A stretch of 58,654 nucleotides of DNA from Butyrivibrio sp. (GCA_014799955.1 JAAVHB010000015.1:1-58654); one strand, 5' to 3'; shown: positions 17,424-26,508, counted from the first letter of the stretch. Numbers and translations: made by a program. The notes: a model not told the origin generated them from the sequence alone.

Positions 17424-18206
17424 CTATTTTTGTGCAACAATGGAAATCCATGCTGGCAACGCTGCCATAGGATTGTGTTCCCAGTTATTTATTTTTGCAA
17501 TTTTTTCTTTCTTCTGCTTTATTAATTCCGCATACGAAAACCAAAATGAAGCATTTACAGCCTGCAATTCTTCCATTTCCTTTATAGATAGTCGTGCCCA
17601 TATCATCGCATTTACTAAATCCTGCACACGCCAATGACAGTGCGGCATGATTTCTTCATAGGGCTTTTTAATTTTAGGTTCTTTCCAAGGTTCACCTGTA
17701 AATGGACGGTTAAACGGATGGATATCAAACATAATCGAAAGCCCGGTTGGTTTTAATACCCTATATATGTTTTTGTACATGGTCACTATATCTGCAATCC
17801 AAGTATGTGTACCGTTTGATGTATAAACCAAGTCAAAGCTATTATCTTCAATATTCGAAAGCTGTGTTGTATCATCGCAGACAAAACAAATACTAAGGTT
17901 AAACTTGTTTGCAATTTCTTGTGCATGTTCCAATTGCTTCTCACTTATATCAGATGAAGTAACCTCTGCACCCAATAATGCAAATGCAAAAGCGGCATGA
18001 TTATCTCCACTTGAAGGTAATAGCACCTTCTTCCCATGCAAATCAGGTATATATTTATTTATCAACTGATGCACTGAAGGATGAAAGGCGTTAGCCGGCT
18101 CTTTAACCAATTCTTCAATTTTCTCATTTGTTCTGAGCGACCGGTACCAGTCTGAGTCTGCTGTTTCATTCCAACTATCTTTGACCTGTTTTAACCACTC
18201 ATCCAT
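17424..18206 (-). CDS. Class I SAM-dependent methyltransferase
   Basis: A 260-residue methyltransferase. The SAM motif is VLLPSSGDNHAAFAFALLGA (motif I, with the GxG loop modified to SGDN), followed by 'VTSSDIS' (acidic end of strand 2) and 'DLVYTSNGTHTW' (motif IV). The gene is clearly more AT-rich than its neighbours (upp, the sigma factor), which is a sign of later acquisition. The start ATG 18206 follows AGGAGA and a good promoter. Relatives are annotated only as methyltransferases; the small-molecule or antibiotic target is unknown. It is monocistronic. Confidence 0.82.
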   Translation of the reverse strand: MDEWLKQVKDSWNETADSDWYRSLRTNEKIEELVKEPANAFHPSVHQLINKYIPDLHGKKVLLPSSGDNHAAFAFALLGAEVTSSDISEKQLEHAQEIANKFNLSICFVCDDTTQLSNIEDNSFDLVYTSNGTHTWIADIVTMYKNIYRVLKPTGLSIMFDIHPFNRPFTGEPWKEPKIKKPYEEIMPHCHWRVQDLVNAMIWARLSIKEMEELQAVNASFWFSYAELIKQKKEKIAKINNWEHNPMAALPAWISIVAQK

Positions 18207-18255
18207 CTTAATGTCTCCTTTATATTATTGTATTAAATTCCGGTTTATCAGCGTA

Positions 18256-18284
18256 ATTATAATCTATTTTCAGTAAGTACGCAA
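18256..18284 (-). promoter_or_regulatory. Promoter of methyltransferase gene
   Basis: Minus strand TTGCGT (18279-18284), 17-base spacer, TATAAT (18256-18261); AGGAGA and ATG follow after ~45 bases. Confidence 0.75.
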
Positions 18285-18307
18285 TGTGGGAAAGCAAATT
18301 ATTTTTA

Positions 18308-18343
18308 TATCATAGGAAAGTTATCGGAAACCTTCCTATGATA
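18308..18343. repeat. 11-bp perfect inverted repeat
   Basis: TATCATAGGAA (18308-18318) and its exact complement TTCCTATGATA (18333-18343) around a 14-base loop. No T-run follows on either strand, so an intrinsic terminator is unlikely. Confidence 0.75.
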
Positions 18344-18367
18344 CAAAAACCAACTAAGATATATGCA

Positions 18368-18411
18368 CGCAAATGCGGAGGAAAGATATTGCCTGAAAGC
18401 AAGCATTTGCG
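18368..18411. repeat. 9-bp inverted repeat
   Basis: CGCAAATGC (18368-18376) and GCATTTGCG (18403-18411), 26 bases apart. It could be a protein-binding dyad or the base of a hairpin; lies just downstream of the sigma-factor gene. Confidence 0.6.
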
Positions 18412-18458
18412 GCGAAGAATTTTGCAAAGAGAAATCCTTTTTTCATATCCGGAAAGCT

Positions 18459-20075
18459 TTACGCGTCCGGAAGTCTGTCGCAGAACATGATTAAGTCGGA
18501 GGTTACCCTTTCATTTTCCGTAAGAGGCTTGAAGGTGCCGTTTTTGTAAAGTATATCCATTACCATAACAGCCACGGAATTGCTTACGAAATTTCCGGCG
18601 TGAGTGCTGATGATAAGATCCCTCATCTGCGGCGGATAGCTTCTGGCAATCACTTCTGCGGATTCAAGCGCGTACCCGGCGAATTCCTTTTTGACAATGT
18701 CGTCAAGGGACGGTATTGTGCCGAAGAAGCCTTCCGATTTTCCTTTTATTACCATGATGTTGACCTTGTTGTCGGGGGTTATGAATTTCCGTTCCCTGAG
18801 ACGCTTGAATTTGTCTGCGTTGGCAGGAGTGTCCGAAATTTCACCTGTCATAAATTCATACAAATACTCATAGTCGGAGAGGAGGTTATTTTTCCATAGA
18901 CCTTCCCTTGAGCAGAATTTCGTGTCAACGGACCATGAGTATACCGGATATTTTTCCGAAAGGCGGTTCATGTTTCCGCAGGCAGTGAGGTCCTGGGGCT
19001 CCAATGTGGGTACATAATCCTTATCAATCCGTTCCGAGGGCAGATGGACGTAGGTGATAAAATCTCCGCCGTCGGTTGTTTTGATGTAATATTTTGATAA
19101 ATCCTTGTTTGTCGGAAGTGTGCACTTGTTTATCACGCCGTAGATAATTGCGGCGGCTTCAAGAAGCTCTTTGTTTCCGCCGGGAATATACACGTCGGGA
19201 TAATCGGCGATGGCCTTTCGTATTGACTGCGTGTAATCCTTTGCAAGAAGCTTGGCGACCTCGCGCTGTTTTTTCAAGGTGTTTTCCGTTTCCTCAAGCG
19301 AATAGGTTTCCGGATCGAAACTCACATATGTCGTGTAGCGGTTTTTGGACTGTTTGACCAGAAATCCGTTGCGCTCCAGAAAATCGATTTTTTCCTCGAT
19401 AAGTACAGGAGTGGCGCCCAGCTCCTCGGCGATTTCCTCCGTTGTTTTGGGCTCGCGGTAAACGCTGTACACAATGTTCAGATTCAGACTGTCGCCCAGA
19501 TAAAATTCAGGACCGCCGTTTGCTCCCGGATTTCCGCTGTGGCCGAAGCCGGTTGCTTTGATTGGTTTTAATCCTAATTTTCCTATTTTTCTTTCCATAA
19601 CGAATCCTTCTTTCAAATCATTTCTTGCCTTGTTCAGATGCCATTTCACCGTTCCGACAGGCAGGTTCATAGCGGAAGAAATGGCAGCTATGCTTTTGTT
19701 TTCGTAATAATATGAGTAAACGATTTCGCGGCGCACCTTTGTAAGAAAGGATATTTCGCGCCTCAGACGCAGCAGGTCTTCATCCTCGTCGGAAAAATAC
19801 TCGTCATGGAACGGAATATCCATTCCGTCGATTGAAATTCCCTGATGCTTTTTCTTTGACGAGACGAATTTGGAATACACATGCGCGCTGATTCGCCACA
19901 CATAGCCGTCAACATTATATATTTTGTCGGCGGCAAGCAATGAGCGGTACAGCTCGTTTACAATGTCGGAGCACAAATCCTCAGCCTCATCGTAACTAAA
20001 GGACTTGCTGACCGCAAAGCCGTATATTTTCGGCAGGTATTCCGTTATGAGCGCGTCTGCTTTCTGTTTAATCAT
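18459..20075 (-). CDS. ECF-type sigma factor with ~370-residue C-terminal extension
   Basis: Residues ~1-75 are sigma region 2 (DEAEDLCSDIVNELY, then VDGYVWRISAHVYSKF) and ~105-155 are sigma region 4 (REIVYSYYYENKSIAAISSAMNLPVGTVKWHLNKAR), which together equal a normal ECF sigma factor. The protein then continues for ~370 residues instead of stopping. A Gly/Asn-rich linker leads to a winged-helix-like block near 200-250 (TTEEIAEELGATPVLIEEKIDFLERNGFLV). A further ~280 residues with no domain I recognise contain scattered Cys residues (near residues ~380 and ~395). No membrane segment and no adjacent anti-sigma gene are seen, so the tail may replace the anti-sigma factor as sensor. The start has GGAGT upstream. 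Confidence 0.8.
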   Translation of the reverse strand: MIKQKADALITEYLPKIYGFAVSKSFSYDEAEDLCSDIVNELYRSLLAADKIYNVDGYVWRISAHVYSKFVSSKKKHQGISIDGMDIPFHDEYFSDEDEDLLRLRREISFLTKVRREIVYSYYYENKSIAAISSAMNLPVGTVKWHLNKARNDLKEGFVMERKIGKLGLKPIKATGFGHSGNPGANGGPEFYLGDSLNLNIVYSVYREPKTTEEIAEELGATPVLIEEKIDFLERNGFLVKQSKNRYTTYVSFDPETYSLEETENTLKKQREVAKLLAKDYTQSIRKAIADYPDVYIPGGNKELLEAAAIIYGVINKCTLPTNKDLSKYYIKTTDGGDFITYVHLPSERIDKDYVPTLEPQDLTACGNMNRLSEKYPVYSWSVDTKFCSREGLWKNNLLSDYEYLYEFMTGEISDTPANADKFKRLRERKFITPDNKVNIMVIKGKSEGFFGTIPSLDDIVKKEFAGYALESAEVIARSYPPQMRDLIISTHAGNFVSNSVAVMVMDILYKNGTFKPLTENERVTSDLIMFCDRLPDA

Positions 20076-20165
20076 ATTTATTACTCCGGTACCGTTTGAT
20101 TATATAGTGGAAAGAAAATCGGAAAGGTTGGCGGATTAGGAAAAATTTTCGTATAATACAGATAC

Positions 20166-20194
20166 GGGCAGAATCCGGAAAACCGGTTCTGCCC
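20166..20194. other. Strong hairpin after hybrid kinase gene
   Basis: GGGCAGAA and TTCTGCCC enclose CCGG-AAAA-CCGG, a 12-bp stem with one bulged base. It lies 15 bases past the kinase stop. No U-tract follows on the minus strand, so it may protect the 3' end or act as a weak terminator. Confidence 0.6.
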
Positions 20195-20208
20195 ATTTGT
20201 AAAGCTGC

Positions 20209-23200
20209 TTATTTTAATATATCCTCCAGTGTCTGCATCAGCTTTTCTATGTTTATTGGTTTAGCAACATACCCGTTCATTCCGGAATCTATTGCTTCCT
20301 TCCTGTCCTCGTCAAAAGCATTGGCTGTCATCGCCACAATCGGAACCGCTGCCTTTACGGGGTCATCAAGCGCCCGGATGGCTCTCGTTGCCTCATAGCC
20401 GTTCATAATAGGCATCTGAACATCCATAAGGATCAAATCATATGTGTCCGCGGGCATTTCTTTCATCCGTTCCACAGCTATGCTTCCGTCCTCCGCCGTA
20501 TCAATAGCGAAACCCGCAGCCTCCAGAATTGTCTGCGCAATCTCCTGATTCAGCTCATTATCTTCTACCAGCAGAAGCCTCATTCCGTCAAAGCGCGGCT
20601 CGGATGTATCCGGTTCTTCTGTGCTTTCCTGCTCCATGTAGGGTGCTGCCAGAACGTTCCGCAGCTCCGAAAGGAAGAGCGGTTTGGAGCAGAATGCCGT
20701 CACGCCTGCCTCTCGTGCCTCCTCCTCGATGTCCGACCAGTCATAGGCGGTCAGTATAATAATCGGAGTCATATCGCCGATTACCCTGCGGATTCGGCGG
20801 ACAAGCTCTATACCGTTCATATCCGGCATCAGCCAGTCAATGATATATGCGCTGTAGGGCTCGTTCTGCTCCAGCGCGAATTCCGTGCGGATGACGGCTT
20901 CATTTCCCAGTGTTGTCCAGTCGGGGCGCATACCGATGGCGGAGAGCATTTTGCTGACGCTGATGCAGGTATTCACATCATCGTCCACAACAAGCGCTTT
21001 GAGATCAGCAAGCTGCTCCAACCGCTGTGACTCCATAGGAGCGTCCGCGATCCGAAAACAGAAGGTTACGGTAAACTCAGACCCTTTGCCTTCCTCACTG
21101 TCCACAGTAATCGTGCCGCCCATCATATCCACAATGTTTTTGGTGATGGCAAGTCCCAGACCTGTTCCCTGAATGCCGCTTACGGTTGATGTCTGTTCCC
21201 TCTCAAAGGGCTCGAAAACGTGCTTCAGGAATTCACGGCTCATACCTATGCCGGTATCCTTGATACTGAACTCATATGTGGCATAGCCATCCGGTGCTTC
21301 GGCCTTCTGGATAACACGGACGCTGACCATACCGCCGGGTTTTGTATATTTCATGGCATTGCTCAGAATATTAAGAAGCACCTGATTAAGACGGAGCTTA
21401 TCGCAGATAATTGTCTCGTTTGCCACGTCCAGAGTATCAATGTAGAATTCCAGCTGCTTTGCTTTTACATCGGACTGAACGATGGTTTTCAAATCGTGCA
21501 TAATCTCGGGGAGGCTGGTTTCCTTCTCCTCGATCTTGACCTTGCCGCTCTCAATCCGGCTCATATCCAAAACGTCGTTAATCAAGCTGAGCAGGTGATT
21601 GCCCGACGTCATGATTTTGCTCAGATAATTCCGTATCTGCTCCTTGTTGTCAATATGGGTTACGGCTAAAGATGTAAATCCGATGATGGCGTTCATCGGT
21701 GTACGGATATCGTGTGACATATTGTTCAGGAAGGTGGTCTTGGCATTGTTGGCATACTGAGCCTGAGCCAGTGCCTCCGACAGAACGTCCTTCTGCTCCT
21801 GTTCCTTGCGTATCATTTCGTCAATATTACGGAACCCCGCAAGGATAAAGCCGCCGTGTCCGTGGTCGTTATCTTCAATTTTTAAATATGTATATTGAAA
21901 ATGATGTATATCTCCGTCATCAACTATGCGGTAGCTGCCCATATATTCACCGTCTTCGTTCAGCTTCTCTTTGACCGTGTCCAGCGAAAGGGCCTGTGCC
22001 AGCTCCTGCTGATCGTCGGGATGAACGCGGCTGCTGATATAATGTTCAAGAATGGGGGTATAGTTATGCTCCTGTGTTGAACCCTTTTTAAGTCCCTCGG
22101 TCACATAACCCTCCAATTTAATGATCCGTGCGGTGGCACGCTCTTCGTTGACGGCATAAACGTTTGTATAGTCACGGCTGAGAGCTTCCACAATGGCAAG
22201 CTGTTCCCCCATCTTAATGTTTGACTGCTCCGTTGCGTGCAGCAGCTTCTTGTTCCACCGTCCTCGCAGATAGAGCGCAATGATAACACATGCAATCAGG
22301 GCGAATACAAAGAACACCGCGAGTATCATTCCCGGATGTGCCTGCATATACTGCAGAATGCTCATATCGCTGATTGTATAGGAGGTGTGCTTTGAAACCA
22401 GTTGGTTGAGCGTTTCCTCGGAAATCTGATTGATGCATTTGTTCAGTATGGTAAGCAGTTCATGATCCGTATTTTCGCTGACATACATACTGAATTTTGT
22501 GCTCATGCCGTTCAGTATACTGTAATACAGAGAATTGGTGGCGTCATGGTTTACAAATAACTGTGCGGTATAGGCATATACATAAGCGGCGTCCGCCTCA
22601 CGGTTCAGGACGGCACGCATAGCTTCCTCACCGGTAGGATAGCTAAGGACGGTATATCCTTCTAAAAATTCCCGTTCAATAAGCTCTTTGCCTTGTGAAT
22701 CCGACACGGCGACAACCTTGATATCGCCGTTAAAATCCTGCCGGGTTACCTTTGCCATTCCCGCCGTCATATAGCCGTTTGTATTGAAGCCGCGGTAAAC
22801 GGCATCTTCGACAGTGTCGTCGGAGCCGATCTTGTCAATGACCACATTTACCCCGTTTGTGTCGGCAAGGGCGTAATAAGCGTCCTTGTCCTCAGGAGCA
22901 ACAATCTCATAAGGCAGCCCCGCAAGCTCCATAACTGCGGCAAAATAGTCGGGCAGAATACCCTTTAATTCACCGTTCTCCGTGTAGGAATAGGGAGCCT
23001 TGTCTCCGAGAGCGGTCACGGTAATGGATTTCTCTCCGGAAACCACCTGACGGATATATTCCGCCTCACGCTCGTTAAAGGAGAGAGCGGAGGAATAGAC
23101 AGGACCGTAGTACTTATAGAACAGCACATTTTTCCAGTCGCCCTCATTGATATCCATCTGTTCGATAGCATAATTGATTTCATCAAGCAGCTCCGTATCG

Positions 23201-23880
23201 TCCTTTCTGACGATAGCGTAAAAGTCAGCTTCCTCGATGATATCCAACGTCTTTTCGTTTTCCGCCTTTCTCAGATCGCTGGAAAGTATCGCATCGACTT
23301 CGCCGCTTTGCAAAGCGGCGGCAAGAACGTCGGAATCGTCATATTCCTTTACATGATAGGAAAAGCCGTTTTCCTCCGCAAATTCCACTAAGCTTTGGTT
23401 CTGGCTGCTTCCAACCAGCTGACCCACAGTCATTCCGTTATAGGATTTATACTCGCCGCGGTGAAGCTGCGTGTTATCAACACGGATAGAGAGAATCGTA
23501 TTGTTTCTGCCAATTGGGAGAGAAAAAGCGAAGCGCTCCTCACGTTCCGAGGTTCTGCGGGCGGAGGTCACCACGTCGATTTCGCCGTTTTCCAGCATAT
23601 CAAGCATTTCGCCCCATGATCTGTCATAGCCCGTGTATTGAAAATTCAACCGTGAATATTCGGAAACAAGATTGAGAAATTCTATGCCGTATCCCGTCAG
23701 CCTGCCGTCCTCGTCCTTCATGTGATAGCCGTCAAAACTGAAAATGCCGGCTTTGACCGTCCGGTTATTGGACTGTACATCGTCGGCGAATATCGTTATG
23801 AAATTCGAAAGAATGAGGAGCAGGCATACCGTAAATGCCGCGATTCTTTTCATCCACTTATTTTTGGGAATGTTCTGCAT
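20209..23880 (-). CDS. BvgS-like hybrid histidine kinase, two SBP sensor domains
   Basis: A 1223-residue one-chain phosphorelay. An N-terminal signal/anchor helix (~11-30) is followed by two bacterial substrate-binding domains (type 3, ~40-265 and ~280-505), a second membrane helix (~517-537), a PAS-like linker, and HisKA with the phospho-acceptor His in NNMSHDIRTPMNA. HATPase_c follows with NILSNAMKY and GTGLGLAI, and then two receiver domains with DWLMPDMNG and DVQMPIMNG as phosphorylation sites. No output or Hpt domain is present, so the signal leaves through an unlinked partner. The receptors suggest it senses an amino acid or related solute outside the cell. The frame extends upstream through tRNA-Leu to 23994, but ATG 23880 follows AAGGAG and begins the signal peptide. 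Confidence 0.9.
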   Translation of the reverse strand: MQNIPKNKWMKRIAAFTVCLLLILSNFITIFADDVQSNNRTVKAGIFSFDGYHMKDEDGRLTGYGIEFLNLVSEYSRLNFQYTGYDRSWGEMLDMLENGEIDVVTSARRTSEREERFAFSLPIGRNNTILSIRVDNTQLHRGEYKSYNGMTVGQLVGSSQNQSLVEFAEENGFSYHVKEYDDSDVLAAALQSGEVDAILSSDLRKAENEKTLDIIEEADFYAIVRKDDTELLDEINYAIEQMDINEGDWKNVLFYKYYGPVYSSALSFNEREAEYIRQVVSGEKSITVTALGDKAPYSYTENGELKGILPDYFAAVMELAGLPYEIVAPEDKDAYYALADTNGVNVVIDKIGSDDTVEDAVYRGFNTNGYMTAGMAKVTRQDFNGDIKVVAVSDSQGKELIEREFLEGYTVLSYPTGEEAMRAVLNREADAAYVYAYTAQLFVNHDATNSLYYSILNGMSTKFSMYVSENTDHELLTILNKCINQISEETLNQLVSKHTSYTISDMSILQYMQAHPGMILAVFFVFALIACVIIALYLRGRWNKKLLHATEQSNIKMGEQLAIVEALSRDYTNVYAVNEERATARIIKLEGYVTEGLKKGSTQEHNYTPILEHYISSRVHPDDQQELAQALSLDTVKEKLNEDGEYMGSYRIVDDGDIHHFQYTYLKIEDNDHGHGGFILAGFRNIDEMIRKEQEQKDVLSEALAQAQYANNAKTTFLNNMSHDIRTPMNAIIGFTSLAVTHIDNKEQIRNYLSKIMTSGNHLLSLINDVLDMSRIESGKVKIEEKETSLPEIMHDLKTIVQSDVKAKQLEFYIDTLDVANETIICDKLRLNQVLLNILSNAMKYTKPGGMVSVRVIQKAEAPDGYATYEFSIKDTGIGMSREFLKHVFEPFEREQTSTVSGIQGTGLGLAITKNIVDMMGGTITVDSEEGKGSEFTVTFCFRIADAPMESQRLEQLADLKALVVDDDVNTCISVSKMLSAIGMRPDWTTLGNEAVIRTEFALEQNEPYSAYIIDWLMPDMNGIELVRRIRRVIGDMTPIIILTAYDWSDIEEEAREAGVTAFCSKPLFLSELRNVLAAPYMEQESTEEPDTSEPRFDGMRLLLVEDNELNQEIAQTILEAAGFAIDTAEDGSIAVERMKEMPADTYDLILMDVQMPIMNGYEATRAIRALDDPVKAAVPIVAMTANAFDEDRKEAIDSGMNGYVAKPINIEKLMQTLEDILK

Positions 23881-23918
23881 ACTACATCTCCTTGTCAATT
23901 CCGAACTGCGGTTTTGGA

Positions 23919-24000
23919 TGCGGTTAACAGGACTTGAACCTGCACGTCTGTTGACAATAGAACCTAAATCTATCGCGTCTGCCAATTCCGCCATAACCGC
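23919..24000 (-). tRNA. tRNA-Leu (anticodon UAG)
   Basis: Minus-strand GCGGTTATGGCGGAATTGGC opens the acceptor stem and D-arm. The anticodon stem ATAGA/TCTAT holds loop TTTAGGT (anticodon TAG), followed by a short variable arm and the T-arm GCAGGTTCAAGTCCTGT. The acceptor closes with AACCGC and discriminator A. CCA is not encoded. The bulk of the leucine-type signatures (type II, TGG C GGAAT) agree. A consensus promoter lies immediately upstream. The kinase gene begins only 38 bases beyond its 3' end. Confidence 0.95.
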
Positions 24001-24016
24001 ATTTTATATCCTTATA

Positions 24017-24045
24017 ATTATATGATTTTTGAATATCAATGTCAA
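24017..24045 (-). promoter_or_regulatory. Consensus promoter of tRNA-Leu
   Basis: Minus strand TTGACA (24040-24045), exactly 17 bases, TATAAT (24017-24022), a full consensus match. It ends ~17 bases before the tRNA and may also feed the kinase gene. Confidence 0.9.
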
Positions 24046-24081
24046 TAAATTTCGGGGCTGTTCTGTGTAGGGCGTATGCCG

Positions 24082-26493
24082 TTATTTTCCGGGATTGAGC
24101 AGTTCCTCAGCGTAATATACGGACTGCATCGCGTCTTTGCCGTAGAAGTCTGCGCCTATCATATCGGCGTATTCCTGAGTGAGAACCGCGCCGCCCACCA
24201 TGATTTTGCACCAAGGGCAGGAAATTCTGAGCTGCTTTATGGTTTCCTCCATATTTACGACGGTGGTGGTCATAAGCGCGCTTAAGCCGACGAGGGGCGC
24301 GTGCGTCTGCGTGACCGTGTCTACCACGGTTTCGGGCGGTACGTCCTTGCCGAGGTCAATTACGTCGTAGCCGTAGTTTTCAAGAAGCACCTTGACGATA
24401 TTTTTGCCGATGTCGTGAATGTCGCCCTTGACCGTCGCTATGACTACGGTTGCTTTTTTCTCCTGAGAGGTTCCCTTACGGCTGACATAGGCTTTAATCG
24501 CTTCAAAACCTGCCTTTGCCGCCTCGGCGCTCATAAGAAGCTGGGGCAGAAACAGCGTGCCCTTTTCAAATCCCTTTCCCACAATATCGAGAGCCGGAAC
24601 AAGCTCGCCGTTTATTATTTCCATCGGTTCCTTTGTTTCAAGAACCGCTTCCGTCGCCTTGTATGCCTGCTCCTTAAGCCCCTTGACAATGCAGTCGGTG
24701 AGCGAAAGTCCCGCCGATGCCGGGGCGGCATTGGCGGAGGCGGAAGAGGGAAGCGCGGCGGTTATTGTTTTGGGCGCGGCGGTACTGACTGCGTAACGCT
24801 CGATGTATGACATACACTGGCTGTCAAAGCCTCCGAGAACGCAGAAGGTATCGTATGCCTGCCTCATTGCCGCAGAATTCGGATTTATGATTCCGGCGGA
24901 CAGACCCGCCTGCATAGCCATGGTAAAAAACGCGGAATTTATAAGCTCGCGCTGCGGCAGTCCGAAGGAGATATTGGATACTCCCAGCACGGTGCGTCCG
25001 CCGTGTTTCTTTATGCGGCGGACCGTTTCCAGAGTCACGTTGGCGGAATTGCTGTCCGTGCTCATGGTCATGGTGAGAGCATCAATAACAATATCCTTGG
25101 GCTTTATTCCGTATTCCGCCGCGGTGTCGTATATTTTGCGCGCGATAGCAAGACGTCCCTCTGCGGTGTCAGGGATGCCGTTCTCGTCGAGGGCAAGTCC
25201 GACGACTACGCCTCCGTATTTTTGTACGAGCGGGAAAATTTCCCTCATGACCGACTGTTTGCCGTTGACGGAATTAATCATGGGTTTGCCGTTGTAAATA
25301 CGCATTGCCTGTTCCATTGCCGCCGCGTCCGTCGTGTCAATCTGGAGAGGGAGAGGGAGAATGCTCTGAAGCTCGTAAACGGTGCGGCGCATCATCGCGG
25401 GCTCGTCTATTTCGGGGAGCCCCACGTTTACGTCCAGTATGTGCGCGCCCGAATCCGACTGCTTAACGCCCTCCTCGAGAATATATTCCATATTTCGGTC
25501 TCGGAGAGCCTGCTTGAATTTGGATTTTCCGGTCGGGTTGATCCGTTCGCCGATTATTACGGGAGCGCCGCCAAGCTCCACTGCGCGGGAGTAGGAGGTG
25601 ACGAAGGTATGCTTTTTTTCCGTAAGAGGCACGGGCTTAATGGCAGAGCAGCGTTCGGTCAATGCTCTGATATGCTCCGGTGTGGTGCCGCAGCAGCCCC
25701 CGGCAAACCATGCGCCCATTCCGATAAGCTCCTCCATGTCGTCGGCAAATTCCTCGGGACCCACGTCGTATACGGTTTTGCCGTTCTCGGTGCGGGGAAG
25801 TCCGGCGTTGGGGTTGATTACGAGCGGAACGCTTGCGTATTCGGCGAGCCGCGCAAAAACAGGCTTCATCTGCTTGGGACCCAGCCCGCAGTTCATTCCG
25901 AGTGCGTCCACACGAAGCCCCTCAAGCATAGCGACCACCGCCTCGGGGCTTGCTCCGGTCAGCATTTTTTGATTTTCCCCGAAAATAACGGTGGCGATAA
26001 CCGGCAAATCGGAATTTTCTTTTGCAGCAAGAACCGCCGCCTTGAGCTCGTAGGTATCGCTCATGGTTTCTATAAGAATCAAATCGGCTCCCGCCTTGAC
26101 GCCGGACTTCACTATTTCGGCAAAAACGCTGACCGCTTCTTCAAAATCAAGCGTTCCCATCGGCTTTAAAAGCTTACCCGTCGGACCGATGTCCAGAGCG
26201 ACGTAAGCGCTGCTCCCCGAAAGCTCTATGCCCTTGCGGGCGTTGGCGATTCCGGCGCCGATTATTTCGTCGAGGTTGTCAAATTTGAATCGGTTTGCCC
26301 CGAAGGTATTGGCGAGGATTATATCAGCGCCCGCCTCGGCGTAAGCCCTGTGAATATCTATGACGGGTTGGGGATTGTCGGTATTCCAGTGCTCGGGCAG
26401 TTCGCCCGGCTCAAGGCCGCGCTCCTGCAAAAGAGAGCCCATTCCTCCGTCAAAAAAAAGTATTCTTTTTCCGAATTCGTCACGAATATTCAT
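24082..26493 (-). CDS. metH: Cobalamin-dependent methionine synthase, without activation domain
   Basis: An 803-residue short MetH. The homocysteine domain (1-~300) carries the zinc cysteines in GMNCGLG and GGCCGTTPEH. The pterin domain (~315-570) starts with 'INPTGKSKFKQAL' and contains DVNVGLPE. A cap region (~590-690) is followed by the B12 domain with DIHDIGKNI (the His ligates cobalt) and the SALMTTT turn. The reactivation (AdoMet) domain present in E. coli MetH is missing here and is encoded by the separate gene just upstream. The enzyme methylates homocysteine from methyl-THF. The Ala/Ser-rich linker (PSSASANAAPASAG) between pterin and cap domains is longer than usual. Confidence 0.93.
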   Translation of the reverse strand: MNIRDEFGKRILFFDGGMGSLLQERGLEPGELPEHWNTDNPQPVIDIHRAYAEAGADIILANTFGANRFKFDNLDEIIGAGIANARKGIELSGSSAYVALDIGPTGKLLKPMGTLDFEEAVSVFAEIVKSGVKAGADLILIETMSDTYELKAAVLAAKENSDLPVIATVIFGENQKMLTGASPEAVVAMLEGLRVDALGMNCGLGPKQMKPVFARLAEYASVPLVINPNAGLPRTENGKTVYDVGPEEFADDMEELIGMGAWFAGGCCGTTPEHIRALTERCSAIKPVPLTEKKHTFVTSYSRAVELGGAPVIIGERINPTGKSKFKQALRDRNMEYILEEGVKQSDSGAHILDVNVGLPEIDEPAMMRRTVYELQSILPLPLQIDTTDAAAMEQAMRIYNGKPMINSVNGKQSVMREIFPLVQKYGGVVVGLALDENGIPDTAEGRLAIARKIYDTAAEYGIKPKDIVIDALTMTMSTDSNSANVTLETVRRIKKHGGRTVLGVSNISFGLPQRELINSAFFTMAMQAGLSAGIINPNSAAMRQAYDTFCVLGGFDSQCMSYIERYAVSTAAPKTITAALPSSASANAAPASAGLSLTDCIVKGLKEQAYKATEAVLETKEPMEIINGELVPALDIVGKGFEKGTLFLPQLLMSAEAAKAGFEAIKAYVSRKGTSQEKKATVVIATVKGDIHDIGKNIVKVLLENYGYDVIDLGKDVPPETVVDTVTQTHAPLVGLSALMTTTVVNMEETIKQLRISCPWCKIMVGGAVLTQEYADMIGADFYGKDAMQSVYYAEELLNPGK

Positions 26494-26508
26494 AAAATCT
26501 CCTTTTTA

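Larger units (their letters stand above)
18207..18458. other. Intergenic region with two inverted repeats
   Basis: The methyltransferase promoter (18256-18284) lies at the left. To its right are two separate inverted repeats (18308-18343 and 18368-18411) and no credible gene. A 68-codon frame across 18284-18490 has no ribosome site and no recognisable domain. Confidence 0.6.

Noticed and set aside
18284-18490. 68-residue open frame between methyltransferase and sigma factor
   Set aside because: No ribosome site or recognisable sequence; it crosses two inverted repeats and the end of the sigma gene.
23881-23994. N-terminal extension of the hybrid kinase (MAELADAIDLGSIVNRR...)
   Set aside because: These codons are the tRNA-Leu gene and its flank read as protein. 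The real start at 23880 has a ribosome site and a signal peptide.
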